A stretch of DNA of 51,474 nucleotides from JBBSEZ01 sp038239195 (GTDB lineage Bacteria; Planctomycetota; Planctomycetia; Gemmatales; Gemmataceae), in NCBI GenBank assembly GCA_038239195.1, contig JBBSEZ010000013.1, forward strand, positions 1 to 51,474, given 5' to 3'. Position 1 is the stretch's first letter, and each line of letters starts with the position of its first letter. The position numbers and the translations under genes were made by a program. The notes beneath the pieces were generated by a model. The model was not told the origin of the DNA and made no database searches. It saw only the letters and a program-made list of their open reading frames with translations. This document shows, one piece after another, positions 24,991-33,049 of this stretch.

Positions 24991-25542
24991 TCAGTCGCTG
25001 GGCCGCTTCCACTTCGCGGTGGTGCGGATGCGGTCGATGACCTGTTCCTGAGCAGCATCCCGCAGGTCTTGAAGGGTCCAGCGCTCCAGCGGGTCCTGCC
25101 CCTCGATGGCGTCGGCCTTCACGACGCGCCACGCGAGCGCCGGGGGAGATTTCTCGGACGAGGCTCGTCGGATCGCCTCGCCCGCTGCCTCCGCCGACTC
25201 GAAAACTTCATGCTCCCACAGCCGCTGGACACGCCATCCGGCCAGTTCAAGTTCCCTGGTCTGCCGGCGGTCGCGCCGGACGTTGTCGTCGAGCTTCGCC
25301 GACCAGAACTCGGTTCGCGTGCGGGGTCGGACGTAGTGGAGGGGACAGCCGTGCCAGAAACACCCATCGACGAAGACGGCGACGCGCGCTCCGACGAGCG
25401 CGATGTCGGCGCGACCGCCCGGAGTGCGGTAGTTGACGCGGTAGCGCAAACCCGCAGCCCAGAGGGCGCGCCGCAACGCCTTCTCGGGAGAAGTGTCTTT
25501 CCCACGGATGCGTGACATTTGCTCGGAGCGGCTGCGGCCCAT
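24991..25542 (-). CDS. vsr: Very short patch repair endonuclease
   Basis: 183 residues. Vsr nicks next to T:G mismatches created by deamination of 5-methylcytosine. Motifs: MSRIRGKDTSPE at the N-terminus, GGRADIALVGARVAVFVDGCFWHGCPLHY (catalytic Asp and zinc Cys/His) and FWSAKLDDNVRRDRR. Family length is about 140-160; here ~30 extra residues follow the core. Ten bp separate it from the cytosine methylase that would create its substrate, as is usual. Confidence 0.93.
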   Translation of the reverse strand: MGRSRSEQMSRIRGKDTSPEKALRRALWAAGLRYRVNYRTPGGRADIALVGARVAVFVDGCFWHGCPLHYVRPRTRTEFWSAKLDDNVRRDRRQTRELELAGWRVQRLWEHEVFESAEAAGEAIRRASSEKSPPALAWRVVKADAIEGQDPLERWTLQDLRDAAQEQVIDRIRTTAKWKRPSD

Positions 25543-25552
25543 TGCTCACTCC

Positions 25553-28111
25553 CTACCCTGCCGCCTGAACGCCGTTGAGGTGAGCAGCAGTTTCGCGCGC
25601 TTCGTGCGCTCGGCCCGCCGCCTCACAGGCCCAGAGCAGACGCCCGACCTTCATCCCGAACTGGTAGCTCAGGAGCGGAGGCACAGCGTTACCGACGGCT
25701 CGGAAGGCATCGACGAGTCCCAACTCACCGAAACGGAACCAGTCGGGGAAAGTCTGGAGGCGGGCCGCTTCGCGGACCGACAGTGTCCGTGGCTCCCAAG
25801 GGTGGACGTAGGCGTAGGTGTCCTTCGCCATGTGGCTGACCACCGTCTTACACGGCCTATCGGGGTGCAGGCGGGCGATCCAGTCGCCGTTGTTGCCCTC
25901 TCGCTTGGCCAGGTAATTCGTGGTGAGCAGGTGGTGATGAAGCTCGCCATCACGCGGCGGGATGCTTTCCAGCAACAGCCGGATAGACAGAGAGCCGTCC
26001 AGGCAAGCGAGGAGGCGCTCGACCGTCGCCCGGTCGAAGGTCGCTGTCCCGCCGGCTCCGGTAAGAACCTGCCCGTCCTCGGCGTCGTCAGGGAACAAGC
26101 CCCTCAAAGCCTCAAGGGTCTGGCGCAAGGCCAGCAAGGTCGGACTCTGGTCGCAGCGGTAATCCATCCAGCGTTCGCCCGGTCCCAGCAACGCGAAGAA
26201 GGCCTGATCGTCGGCGCGGGGGTCGCGGATGAAATGGGCGTCGGTCTGGGTGTTCGCCTCTCCGTCCGTGCCTGAACCGGAGACTTGCCGAACCCAGCGG
26301 AGGTAGACTGAAGACGGACCTTGGACGGCAGCCCCAACCCCCTCGCCAGTGACACGAACCGTCGCAGACATTCCCGCTACCTCGCCGGCGCGCTGCCCTC
26401 GCGCGACGAGCGGCGCTGGCAGCCCCTCTAGCGCGGCGCGGAGGGGCACCGGGGGAAGCACCGGCAGATCCAGACACCAATCGGGCAGTAGCTCCGCCGC
26501 GCACGCCGGGTGGCTGATGTCGGTCCGAACGCCGACCATGACGAACCTCTCCCGCGTCTGCGGGATGAGGTGTCGCGAGCAATCGACGACCCGGTCCCGC
26601 ACGCGGTAGCTGACGCGGTGCTGGGACAGTTCCTGAATCGCGTCGTTGAGGACCTCCGTCGCCAGGAACTCGCCTTCAGGAGTCTTCACGCTGGCCTGGA
26701 AGTGGCGCACGTTCTCGAACATGAAGAAGCGCGGCTCCAGCGCGCTCACGAACTCGACGTAGCGCAAGAGGAGGAGGTTTCGCACGTCACCCGCTTCCGG
26801 GTCCGTCTCGACGTGGACGTGATGCTCCCTCAGGCTGCGGATCTTCCCCCGACCTATCCGGCTGAAGCCCTGGCACGGCGGGCCGCCGAGCAGCACATCT
26901 ACCCGCCGGTCGGCGCTGTACAACTCCCGCAGCCCCGCCTCCACGCCGGGGTCGCTGAAGGTAACGAGCCGGAGGGCGTCCCGCGCCGCACGCCAGGCGA
27001 GCCAAGCCGCCTTCACCTGCTTCATCGGCTCGGTCTTCAGGAACTCGGTGAAGCGTCGGATGCGTCCGGCGGAGGAAGCCAGTTGGCCGCGTCCTTTGCC
27101 CTCCGTCCGTCCCACCAGCTTTGCCAACTCCCCTTCCCACAAGGCGTCCGCGCTTTCCGTCGCCTCTGCGTGCGCTCTCTCGTACCCGTGAAGGCGCGCC
27201 AGGTCGGGCAGGCTCAGCGCCTCTGCCGACGAGCCTCCATGATCGGCCCACACCAGCGGCCCGAGCGAAGGCTTGCTCGTGGACGTTTGCGGCAGCGCGA
27301 GAGCTTCATGGAAGCCGACCACCGAAGTCTGGCCGAACACGGTGGAATCGACTTCGCCGTATTCATGCCGGAAGCGAGCATCCGCCCGCCTTCGCTCCAA
27401 CGCCGCCAGGAAATGAGTGTCCAGGCGGCGGACGAGCGCCTTGAATTCGGCGAGGGGCAGTCTGGATAGGGCATTCAGGCCCGCGCGCAAGTCGCGGTCC
27501 CCGCTCCGATTCGCCAAGTGGTCGAGGTAGTACGCGAGCATCTCGCAGGCGTTTTGGAAGTCTGCGAGGCTGACGCACCTGGCCGGATAGCCTTGCAACG
27601 CCCCGGCAGCGAGGTGGTTCTTGTTTTGGATATCGACGACCTTCGCCTCGATGTCCAAGGCAAGGACCGTCTCAAAAACGCCGGCCTTCACGGCTCGCTC
27701 ACCGGGCAGCGCGAGCCCATCGGGATCGGCCTCGACGAGCGCCTCAGGACTGAGCAGGTCGAAGCCCAGAGACATCCCCCCGCAACCGCTGAACAAATCG
27801 ACGACCTTGTATGGCTTGCTCCTCCTGAACGGAGGACAGACGATCCGCACAGAACCGATGCCACCCACGTCCCTGTCGTCTTCACTGCCGGGCGGGAGGA
27901 GGCTCTGGATCACCTGTTGGACCGGCCTGCTCGTCGCACGCCGCCCGTCAAGCCAGCCTCGATACTTCGCCAGCGAATCGCTCCGGACGTACTCTCCCCC
28001 CAGGTGCCGTTGAAGCGAGGTGACGGTAACCCCGATCTGATCAGCGGCATCCTTCAGGCTCAGGCCGAGTTCCTCGACCCGTGCCTTGACCTTGCGAAGA
28101 AGTTCGTCCAT
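25553..28111 (-). CDS. DNA (cytosine-5) methyltransferase with N-terminal HTH
   Basis: 852 residues, first gene of the operon. C5-methylase motifs: I VDLFSGCGGMSLGF (104-117), IV GGPPCQGFS with the catalytic Cys at 413, VI FENVRHF, VIII QTRERFVMVGVR, X FRAVGNAVPPLLSYQFG. About 300 residues separate motifs I and IV, against 60-80 in standard enzymes, so there is a large insertion. The first ~50 residues hold a XRE-like HTH (LSLKDAADQIGVTVTSLQRHLGG). The start at 28111 has AAGGTGGG upstream. The target sequence cannot be read; the neighbours make this the protective arm of an McrBC-type restriction system. Confidence 0.92.
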   Translation of the reverse strand: MDELLRKVKARVEELGLSLKDAADQIGVTVTSLQRHLGGEYVRSDSLAKYRGWLDGRRATSRPVQQVIQSLLPPGSEDDRDVGGIGSVRIVCPPFRRSKPYKVVDLFSGCGGMSLGFDLLSPEALVEADPDGLALPGERAVKAGVFETVLALDIEAKVVDIQNKNHLAAGALQGYPARCVSLADFQNACEMLAYYLDHLANRSGDRDLRAGLNALSRLPLAEFKALVRRLDTHFLAALERRRADARFRHEYGEVDSTVFGQTSVVGFHEALALPQTSTSKPSLGPLVWADHGGSSAEALSLPDLARLHGYERAHAEATESADALWEGELAKLVGRTEGKGRGQLASSAGRIRRFTEFLKTEPMKQVKAAWLAWRAARDALRLVTFSDPGVEAGLRELYSADRRVDVLLGGPPCQGFSRIGRGKIRSLREHHVHVETDPEAGDVRNLLLLRYVEFVSALEPRFFMFENVRHFQASVKTPEGEFLATEVLNDAIQELSQHRVSYRVRDRVVDCSRHLIPQTRERFVMVGVRTDISHPACAAELLPDWCLDLPVLPPVPLRAALEGLPAPLVARGQRAGEVAGMSATVRVTGEGVGAAVQGPSSVYLRWVRQVSGSGTDGEANTQTDAHFIRDPRADDQAFFALLGPGERWMDYRCDQSPTLLALRQTLEALRGLFPDDAEDGQVLTGAGGTATFDRATVERLLACLDGSLSIRLLLESIPPRDGELHHHLLTTNYLAKREGNNGDWIARLHPDRPCKTVVSHMAKDTYAYVHPWEPRTLSVREAARLQTFPDWFRFGELGLVDAFRAVGNAVPPLLSYQFGMKVGRLLWACEAAGRAHEARETAAHLNGVQAAG

Positions 28112-28156
28112 CTGCCCACCTTGCTGATCGAGCCGGCGATGGTAAGCATTGATACA

Positions 28157-28201
28157 CTTGCCCACCTGTTCATTGTGATACCTGCCCCCAGGTGAGGCAA
28201 G
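28157..28201. promoter_or_regulatory. Dyad upstream of the methylase operon, possible controller site
   Basis: CTTGCCCACCTG (28157-28168) and CAGGTGAGGCAAG (28189-28201) form an inverted repeat with one base bulge and a 20-nt spacer, 46 bp upstream of the methylase start. Location fits an operator for the XRE protein of the same operon. Confidence 0.4.
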
Positions 28202-28815
28202 GAAGAGCGGCAAGGCGAATAGCCCCACTGGTGGCACCTGTCAACCCCACGTCGGCGAAGCGGGGTCGCTCGGCCGACTCAGCGCGCGGCGGCGCTCCCT
28301 CGTTGGCTCGCCCGAACCTTCTCTGCCTCCCCTATCCCATCCGGCCGTGGCGGCACATCTCACCGGCTCCGATGCGTGCCGTATCCAGCGCCCGGATTCC
28401 TACCGTGTTGGCGCTCGTTTTCCTGCCGGACACCGTCCTCGTTGGATGGTCACTCCGCCGCTCCTGACGCCACGTTTTCGCAGGGGAAACGGAGCGCGGC
28501 GAGTCGCGCGAGCGGCGAGCCGTTCGGAGGATTGGCGGCGGAGGCGGGGGAAGGGCTGGGGTGGGTATCCGTCCGATCCGTCCGAGGCGGGCCCCCTTCT
28601 TGAGCACCGTGGGCCCGGGCCCACGCAGGACGAAAGTTAGCCTGCCCGGGCGCCTCGCCGCCGCGGAGCTCGTCGGAGCGCAGGGCTCGCCCCAGCAGGA
28701 GACGCCACGCGCCAGGGCGACGACCGCCTGCGCTGCGCGGCGCCCGCCCTTGTGGGCGAGCTCGCCCACGCCGGGGCGGCGACCAAGACGGCCCCCGCGA
28801 AAAGGCGCCTCGCCG
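28202..28815. other. Intergenic stretch of about 610 bp, no gene seen
   Basis: No open frame here has recognisable protein features. It contains a perfect 18-bp palindrome, CGTGGGCCCGGGCCCACG, at 28608-28625, of unknown role. Confidence 0.45.
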
Positions 28816-29232
28816 CTACCCCTTCAGGCACTCGTCGTGCAACTTCTGGAACTCGGGGCTGACCGCTTTCGCCTCGGCCCGCAACTCGCGCAGGAACTGC
28901 TTCTCGCGGTCGTCGATCTTGCCGTCCGCGAACAGCATCGCCCGCAGCCAGGACGCCTCCGCGGCATCGATGGAGCCGTCGGCCAGCACGTTGTCCTTGA
29001 TGGCGCGGAAGAAGAAGTCCTCGAAGGCCGGGCACGCCGAGGATGCCTCGTTGCGCAGCGCGATCAGGAGCTCGACCTCCTCCTTGTCGATGACGCCGTC
29101 GGCGTAGAGCTCGCGGCGCAGCCGCGCCACCTCGTCCTCGTCGATGCGCCCGTCCGCCAAAACTTCCGCCTTGAGCTTCTGCAAGTCCGCCCTGGTCAGC
29201 GCCTCCGGGATCGAGCCACGTCCACCCACCAC
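28816..29232 (-). CDS. TerB-like helical protein with ADGxID repeats
   Basis: 138 residues, predicted all-helical. Four copies of an ADGxIDxxE pattern: VLADGRIDEDEVARLRREL, LYADGVIDKEEVELL, VLADGSIDAAEASWLRAML and LFADGKIDDREKQFLREL. This is the pattern of TerB/DjlA-type helical proteins, in which acidic residues can bind metal. No export signal. The start is one of two adjacent GTG codons (29232 or 29229) behind GGGAGG. The gene stands alone; function unknown. Confidence 0.7.
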   Translation of the reverse strand: MVGGRGSIPEALTRADLQKLKAEVLADGRIDEDEVARLRRELYADGVIDKEEVELLIALRNEASSACPAFEDFFFRAIKDNVLADGSIDAAEASWLRAMLFADGKIDDREKQFLRELRAEAKAVSPEFQKLHDECLKG

Positions 29233-29401
29233 CTCCCGATTGTAGGAATTCTCGCGACGGGCGGCAGGCCGGCTGCGGGCCTCATTTTTCGGGCCCCCCT
29301 GCGAAAAGCCGAGGGCGATCCTGGCACAAGAAAACGACGCCGATCAGGGAGGAAGAGCGCCGCCCTCCGCGGAGAAGAGCCACGCGGCCCGCGGGCCCGT
29401 T

Positions 29402-29830
29402 TCAGTCCTCGGCGCAAGGCACGGGGCGCCGGTCGGCGAGGTCGGCCGCCTCGCGCGAGGCGGATGTATGCCTTCTGGAGCTGCCCCGGGGCCCTCGGTC
29501 TTCATCCGGTGGTCGGCGAACTGGAGGTAGGGCTGCGCCTTCGCGCTCGCCGAGGCGCTGGTGGGCCATCGCGAGGACGAAGCAGGCGTAGAGGAAGCCG
29601 CCCCGTCCGTGCCGCCGGTTCGGCTCCTCGAGCGCGGCGATGGCCTCGCGGTCCCGGCCGGCCCGATACAGGCATGCCCCCAAAACGAACAGGCCATTGT
29701 CCGTCCGCCCGGCGACAACCGTCTGCTCGGCCAGCTTCACCAGGGAGACCAGGAAACCAGGCGACGCGCAAAGGTCGGTCGCCTCGACGCTCGGGCGGAC
29801 CATCAACAGTAACAGGCGGCCCTCGGCCAA
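29402..29830 (-). pseudogene. Decayed TPR repeat fragment
   Basis: The stretch LFVLGACLYRAGRDREAIAALEEPNRRHGRGG followed by FVLAMAHQRLGERE resembles the C-terminal TPR unit of planctomycete kinase or WD40 proteins (LGAALYRAGRFEEAI...LAMAHHRLG). After LGERE the similarity appears to continue in another frame (AKAQPYLQFADHRMK), indicating a frameshift near 29545. No intact upstream domain is visible. Probably debris. Confidence 0.4.
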
Positions 29831-29883
29831 GCAGGCGGCCGACGGCGAGAGCGCCCTCGCGGCGGCGAGGAAGCAGGGCTTCA
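29831..29883. repeat. Direct repeat copy 1 bracketing the SduA unit
   Basis: 53 bp beginning GCAGGCGGCC, nearly identical to 31654-31704 except for a 2-base length difference and a few substitutions. In one frame it encodes ARKQGFRPLALQTV, matching ARKQGFKLPLPQTV at copy 2, so both are remnants of one gene end. Confidence 0.6.
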
Positions 29884-30028
29884 GGCCGCTCGCCCTTCAG
29901 ACCGTCTGATGCCCGCCCTCGCCGAGGAGGCGCCCGTGCGGGGGCCGTCCTCCCTGCACGGGCGTTCTGTCTTACTCACAACTTTTCTGCCCCGACCAGC
30001 GAGAGGCGGTGGCGCCCCTCGCGTCGCT

Positions 30029-30037
30029 TGGTATAAT
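30029..30037 (+). promoter_or_regulatory. Extended -10 promoter element
   Basis: TGGTATAAT, a perfect TATAAT (30032-30037) preceded by TGn, lies 60 bp before the start of the 274-residue gene in GC-rich DNA. No good -35 hexamer is seen at 17 nt, consistent with an extended -10 promoter. Confidence 0.5.
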
Positions 30038-30096
30038 TCTCTTCGCGGTCCCCAGCCCTCACGGGCCTTGGAAGGGGAGGGAGACGGAGAACCTCT

Positions 30097-30921
30097 ATGA
30101 GCGAGATCGACTTTGTTGTGGACGTGCGTCAAAGCCCGGACACGCCCGAACTCATCGTCTCGAAGCAGAAGGTGGCGTTCAGCGGGGATGCCCGCCTGGT
30201 CGGCTCCCTCGTAGAGTCGCGGGTCGGCCTCGTGGCCCGCAAGGCGAAGGTCTCGATCGTGTCGTTTGCCGAGGCGGAGCAGGGCTTCGTGGTCGTGGCG
30301 AGAGTCGAGAACGTCGGCGCTGTCCCGTTCGAGATCACCCGCGTGGCGTTCGAGCACAGGTACAAGCAGCCGCAGCAAGTTGGGGGCGGAGCTGTCGTCG
30401 CAGAGGATCGCGAGTGGCCCCTCGATCTCTTCCCGATAGATCAGGCCAGGACGGGGCCGCTCCAGCCGGGGGAGGAGCGCGGATATTACCTCCCGCAAAT
30501 CCTGTACGACAACGTCGCCTCCACGTGCGTGAGCCTCCCCCCGGACCAGCTCTGGGTGGCCGTCTATAGCGGGACCGAGGAGGTCGGGCGGATTGGCGGG
30601 GAGCACGTCCAGCTTTTCTTCGAGAGGGCCTCCGTCGTCTTCCACCGGAGGGCCGTCCCCTTCTTCGACACCCTGCCCGAGGCGGACCGGCTCGCGGTCA
30701 TCCGGGCAGTGGCCCCTTTGCGGAACGTCAAACGAGACCAATGGCCTTCCGCGGGCGCGGTGCCCCTGGACGGCACGCCGCTCGCCTTCCTCGTTCGTGC
30801 GGGCGAAGACCTGGGCGTCGTCGTCCAGCCGACGGAGGACAAAAAAGTCGAGGTCGCGGACATCGTCCGGGAGGGCGCTCTGGAGCAGTTCGAGGCGTCG
30901 GGCGGGGGCCCCACGCAATGA
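30097..30921 (+). CDS. Protein of unknown function, translationally coupled to the SduA-like gene
   Basis: 274 residues, no signal peptide or membrane segment. I do not recognise a family. The N-terminal 110 residues look beta-rich (VVVARVENVGAVPFEITRVAFEH, reminiscent of Ig-like or FN3 strands) and are followed by LQPGEERGYYLPQ and a long mixed C-terminal part. The stop overlaps the next ATG (ATGA), so it is translated with the SduA-like protein and is probably its partner. A GGAGA lies 7 nt before the ATG, and an extended -10 promoter stands upstream. Confidence 0.7.
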   Translation: MSEIDFVVDVRQSPDTPELIVSKQKVAFSGDARLVGSLVESRVGLVARKAKVSIVSFAEAEQGFVVVARVENVGAVPFEITRVAFEHRYKQPQQVGGGAVVAEDREWPLDLFPIDQARTGPLQPGEERGYYLPQILYDNVASTCVSLPPDQLWVAVYSGTEEVGRIGGEHVQLFFERASVVFHRRAVPFFDTLPEADRLAVIRAVAPLRNVKRDQWPSAGAVPLDGTPLAFLVRAGEDLGVVVQPTEDKKVEVADIVREGALEQFEASGGGPTQ

Positions 30922-31397
30922 TGCTCACGCCGCTCGCCTTCCGCTACGACCAGTGCCTCCAGGAGGCGCAGGAGCTTCAGAAGTTCCTCGGCAGTCACAC
31001 CACTCTGAGGGAACGAGACCAAATCCTCCCCTTCTTCAAGGCCAGGCAGCACCTGTCCGCGTTTTTGAGCGTGTACAACGCGCGGGCGAGGCATTATGAT
31101 CGCGTCGCCCACGAATACCCGCTCTTCGGCGATTTCACCTGCGATCTGGTCGCCGGGGACTGGTCCAAGAGCGCGTTCGTCTTCGTCGAGTTCGAGGACG
31201 CCGCCCCGAACAGCATTTTCGCCAAGAAGAAGGGCAAGAACACCCTCGAATGGTCACAGCGCTTTGAGCACGGCTTCAGCCAGATCGTGGACTGGTTCTA
31301 CAAACTGGACACCCAGCGGCACTCCCCGGACTTCGAGCAGAGGTTCAGGAGCAGGGACGTCCACGTCAGCGGCTTGCTCGTCGTGGGGCGGAAGTAG
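30918..31397 (+). CDS. Shedu (SduA/DUF4263)-like nuclease, ended early by an amber codon
   Basis: 159 residues before a TAG at 31395-31397. Shedu-type nuclease core: FGDFTCDLVAGDWSKSAFVFVEFEDA (Asp and Glu positions of a PD-(D/E)xK-like site), then FSQIVDWFYKLD and HVSGLLVVGRK. The same frame continues after the TAG for 58 more codons with sequence expected of the family (EQDRLSWRHQHVIVHGKQIF, MTFDDLCED), so the intact protein would be about 218 residues. Either the gene is inactivated by a point mutation or the stop is read through. The canonical Lys of ExK is not seen (VEFED). The start overlaps the upstream gene by 4 bp. Confidence 0.75.
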   Translation: MMLTPLAFRYDQCLQEAQELQKFLGSHTTLRERDQILPFFKARQHLSAFLSVYNARARHYDRVAHEYPLFGDFTCDLVAGDWSKSAFVFVEFEDAAPNSIFAKKKGKNTLEWSQRFEHGFSQIVDWFYKLDTQRHSPDFEQRFRSRDVHVSGLLVVGRK

Positions 31398-31574
31398 GAC
31401 CTCGGCCCGAAGGAGCAGGATCGGTTGAGCTGGCGGCACCAGCACGTCATCGTTCACGGCAAGCAGATCTTCTCCATGACGTTCGACGACCTATGCGAGG
31501 ACACCCTGGGGCGGCTTTCCACGTTTCCCGGGCTCAAGATGGCGTTTCAGAAGGCCCGTCCGAAAAGACCTTGA
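31398..31574 (+). pseudogene. In-frame continuation of the SduA-like gene after the amber codon
   Basis: Reads DLGPKEQDRLSWRHQHVIVHG, then KQIFSMTFDDLCEDTLGRLS, up to a TGA at 31572-31574. It aligns with the C-terminal strand-helix part of SduA-type nucleases and shows no frameshift, so a single TAG separates the two parts. Confidence 0.65.
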
Positions 31575-31653
31575 TGGTGCCCCTGGATGTGCAGGAGGCC
31601 ATCGCCCTGGCACTGGCGCAGCCCACTCAGAGCCACAAACGCCCCACAGCAAG

Positions 31654-31704
31654 GCAGGCGGCCGGCGGAGAGCGCCCTCGCGGTGGCGAGGAAGCAGGGC
31701 TTCA
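31654..31704. repeat. Direct repeat copy 2 bracketing the SduA unit
   Basis: 51 bp matching copy 1 at 29831-29883. One frame over its 3' part reads ARKQGFKLPLPQTVGFAAL and then a stop at 31741-31743. With copy 1 it brackets about 1.8 kb containing the two-gene SduA unit. Confidence 0.6.
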
Positions 31705-31755
31705 AACTGCCCCTGCCTCAAACGGTCGGATTCGCCGCCCTGTGAAGCGGTCCGA

Positions 31756-32457
31756 TCAGGTTCCGTCTTTCCTTATGAAGAAGGGCCCAGGCATGACCAC
31801 CCAACGACCACCAGACGTCAACAGAACTGCCAGCGAATCCGCAAGGCCCGAGCTGCCGGGGAAGGTCATTTCACACCGATCGCCGTGCTTGCGCAATTGC
31901 CCCGCTTCCCCGGCGATGGTAATGGAGGCTTCTACGTCCTCCTGGGAAGCAATGTCTTTCTGGAGTTGAGAAAGCTCTGCCGGGGACACAATGTCGCAAG
32001 CGGCAAGGTGCCCGACGGTCGGCTCCCGCTCTTCGCAACCGGTTCGCTTTCCCGACGTCCAACAGAGGCCATCGGAGTGGTCGGGAGATCGTTCCGACAG
32101 CAGGCCATGCAGGGTGACGTAAGCGTAGCAAGAACTCACCGCAAGCTCGAATCGCTCGCCCAGACGGTCCCCCGGCCTCTCGGCGTTGACGATTGGTTGA
32201 AAGGCGATGACGCACGCCGACGTTTTCAGTCGATCTCGAATGTCGTGTTCGAGCGCGAAGGCGCTCGGCCCGCACTCGATCGCCAGCGCTCGTTGCGGGA
32301 CGGAAGAGTTGACGTGAGGCTCGGACACCAGCAGCGAAGGGAACCGAACGTCCCCAACGATGACGTCGTAGAGGGCCCGTCGAACTTTGGTCTTCGCCGT
32401 CAACTGCCCCCTCAGGCTGAGCTCCTTGGTGGCCGACTTTACCTCGAAAAGGAACAT
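31756..32457 (-). CDS. Hypothetical protein
   Basis: 233 residues, no recognised family, no signal peptide or membrane segment. The N-terminal 120 residues have regular strand/helix content (FLFEVKSATKELSLRGQLTAK, KVRRALYDVIVGDVRF, PQRALAIECGPSAFAL). Codon choice is less GC3-biased than in flanking housekeeping genes. A strong GGAGGTGAGGG Shine-Dalgarno directly precedes the ATG at 32457, the best evidence that it is translated. It lies between defence-type genes; function not assigned. Confidence 0.6.
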   Translation of the reverse strand: MFLFEVKSATKELSLRGQLTAKTKVRRALYDVIVGDVRFPSLLVSEPHVNSSVPQRALAIECGPSAFALEHDIRDRLKTSACVIAFQPIVNAERPGDRLGERFELAVSSCYAYVTLHGLLSERSPDHSDGLCWTSGKRTGCEEREPTVGHLAACDIVSPAELSQLQKDIASQEDVEASITIAGEAGQLRKHGDRCEMTFPGSSGLADSLAVLLTSGGRWVVMPGPFFIRKDGT

Positions 32458-32860
32458 CGTCCCTCACCTCCGAATGCGCCACCGGGCAGAAGCGGGAAGC
32501 TCCAGCGGCTCCTGATTCAGGTCGGTCCTCGACAGCATCTCGCCTCCCCCGCGCCATTGTACGTCGGCGCGTTCCTGCCGGAAGGTCTTCTTGCGGAAGC
32601 GGTTGCCGCTCGCGGCGGCCGAGGCCCCTCAATGAATGCGCCCATCCCTCAATCGACAGGCGGGCGGTTGGCGGAAGTCGATCAGACACCGAACCTCGCT
32701 GCGATGGCAAGGCCCCCGATAGCTTCACCCCCCTCTGCGAATCGCCCCGGCGCGGCGCTCGTTCCTGGCCCGCCCGCCGTTCCGCCCGGCAACTCGGGCC
32801 CTCCTTCTCTTTTCTGCCGCCGGCGCTCCCGCGCCACGACGGATGCCGGCACCCGGAAGC
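32458..32860. other. Intergenic stretch, possible small minus-strand remnant
   Basis: No supported gene. On the minus strand a short frame ends just before the hypothetical gene (MLSRTDLNQEPLELPASARW then RIRR and a stop inside GGTGAGGG), which may be the leftover end of an upstream gene or a leader peptide. Confidence 0.35.
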
Positions 32861-32889
32861 ATGACTCCGGGCCCGCGGTCAGCTAAAAT
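32861..32889 (+). promoter_or_regulatory. Putative promoter for the 69-residue gene
   Basis: ATGACT (32861-32866), a 17-nt spacer and TAAAAT (32884-32889) lie 160 bp before the small gene at 33050. The hexamers resemble sigma-70 boxes and are the AT-richest patch nearby. Confidence 0.4.
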
Positions 32890-33049
32890 GCCCCCTGGAA
32901 GTCGGCAAGGACCAGACACGAGCGCACCGCCCCGGTGCCCCCAGCGGCCCTGCCTCCAGGGCGAGGCCCCGTTACGGCTGGGCCAGCGCCCCGGGTGGCG
33001 CCAAAACGTCCTGCCCTGGGCGACAACAATCTCGGTGGAGAGACGACGC

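Noticed and set aside
28561..30036. 491-codon plus-strand frame over the TerB-like and TPR region
   Set aside because: Arg/Pro/Gly-rich translation with no conserved segment; the TerB-like protein on the other strand has clear repeats.
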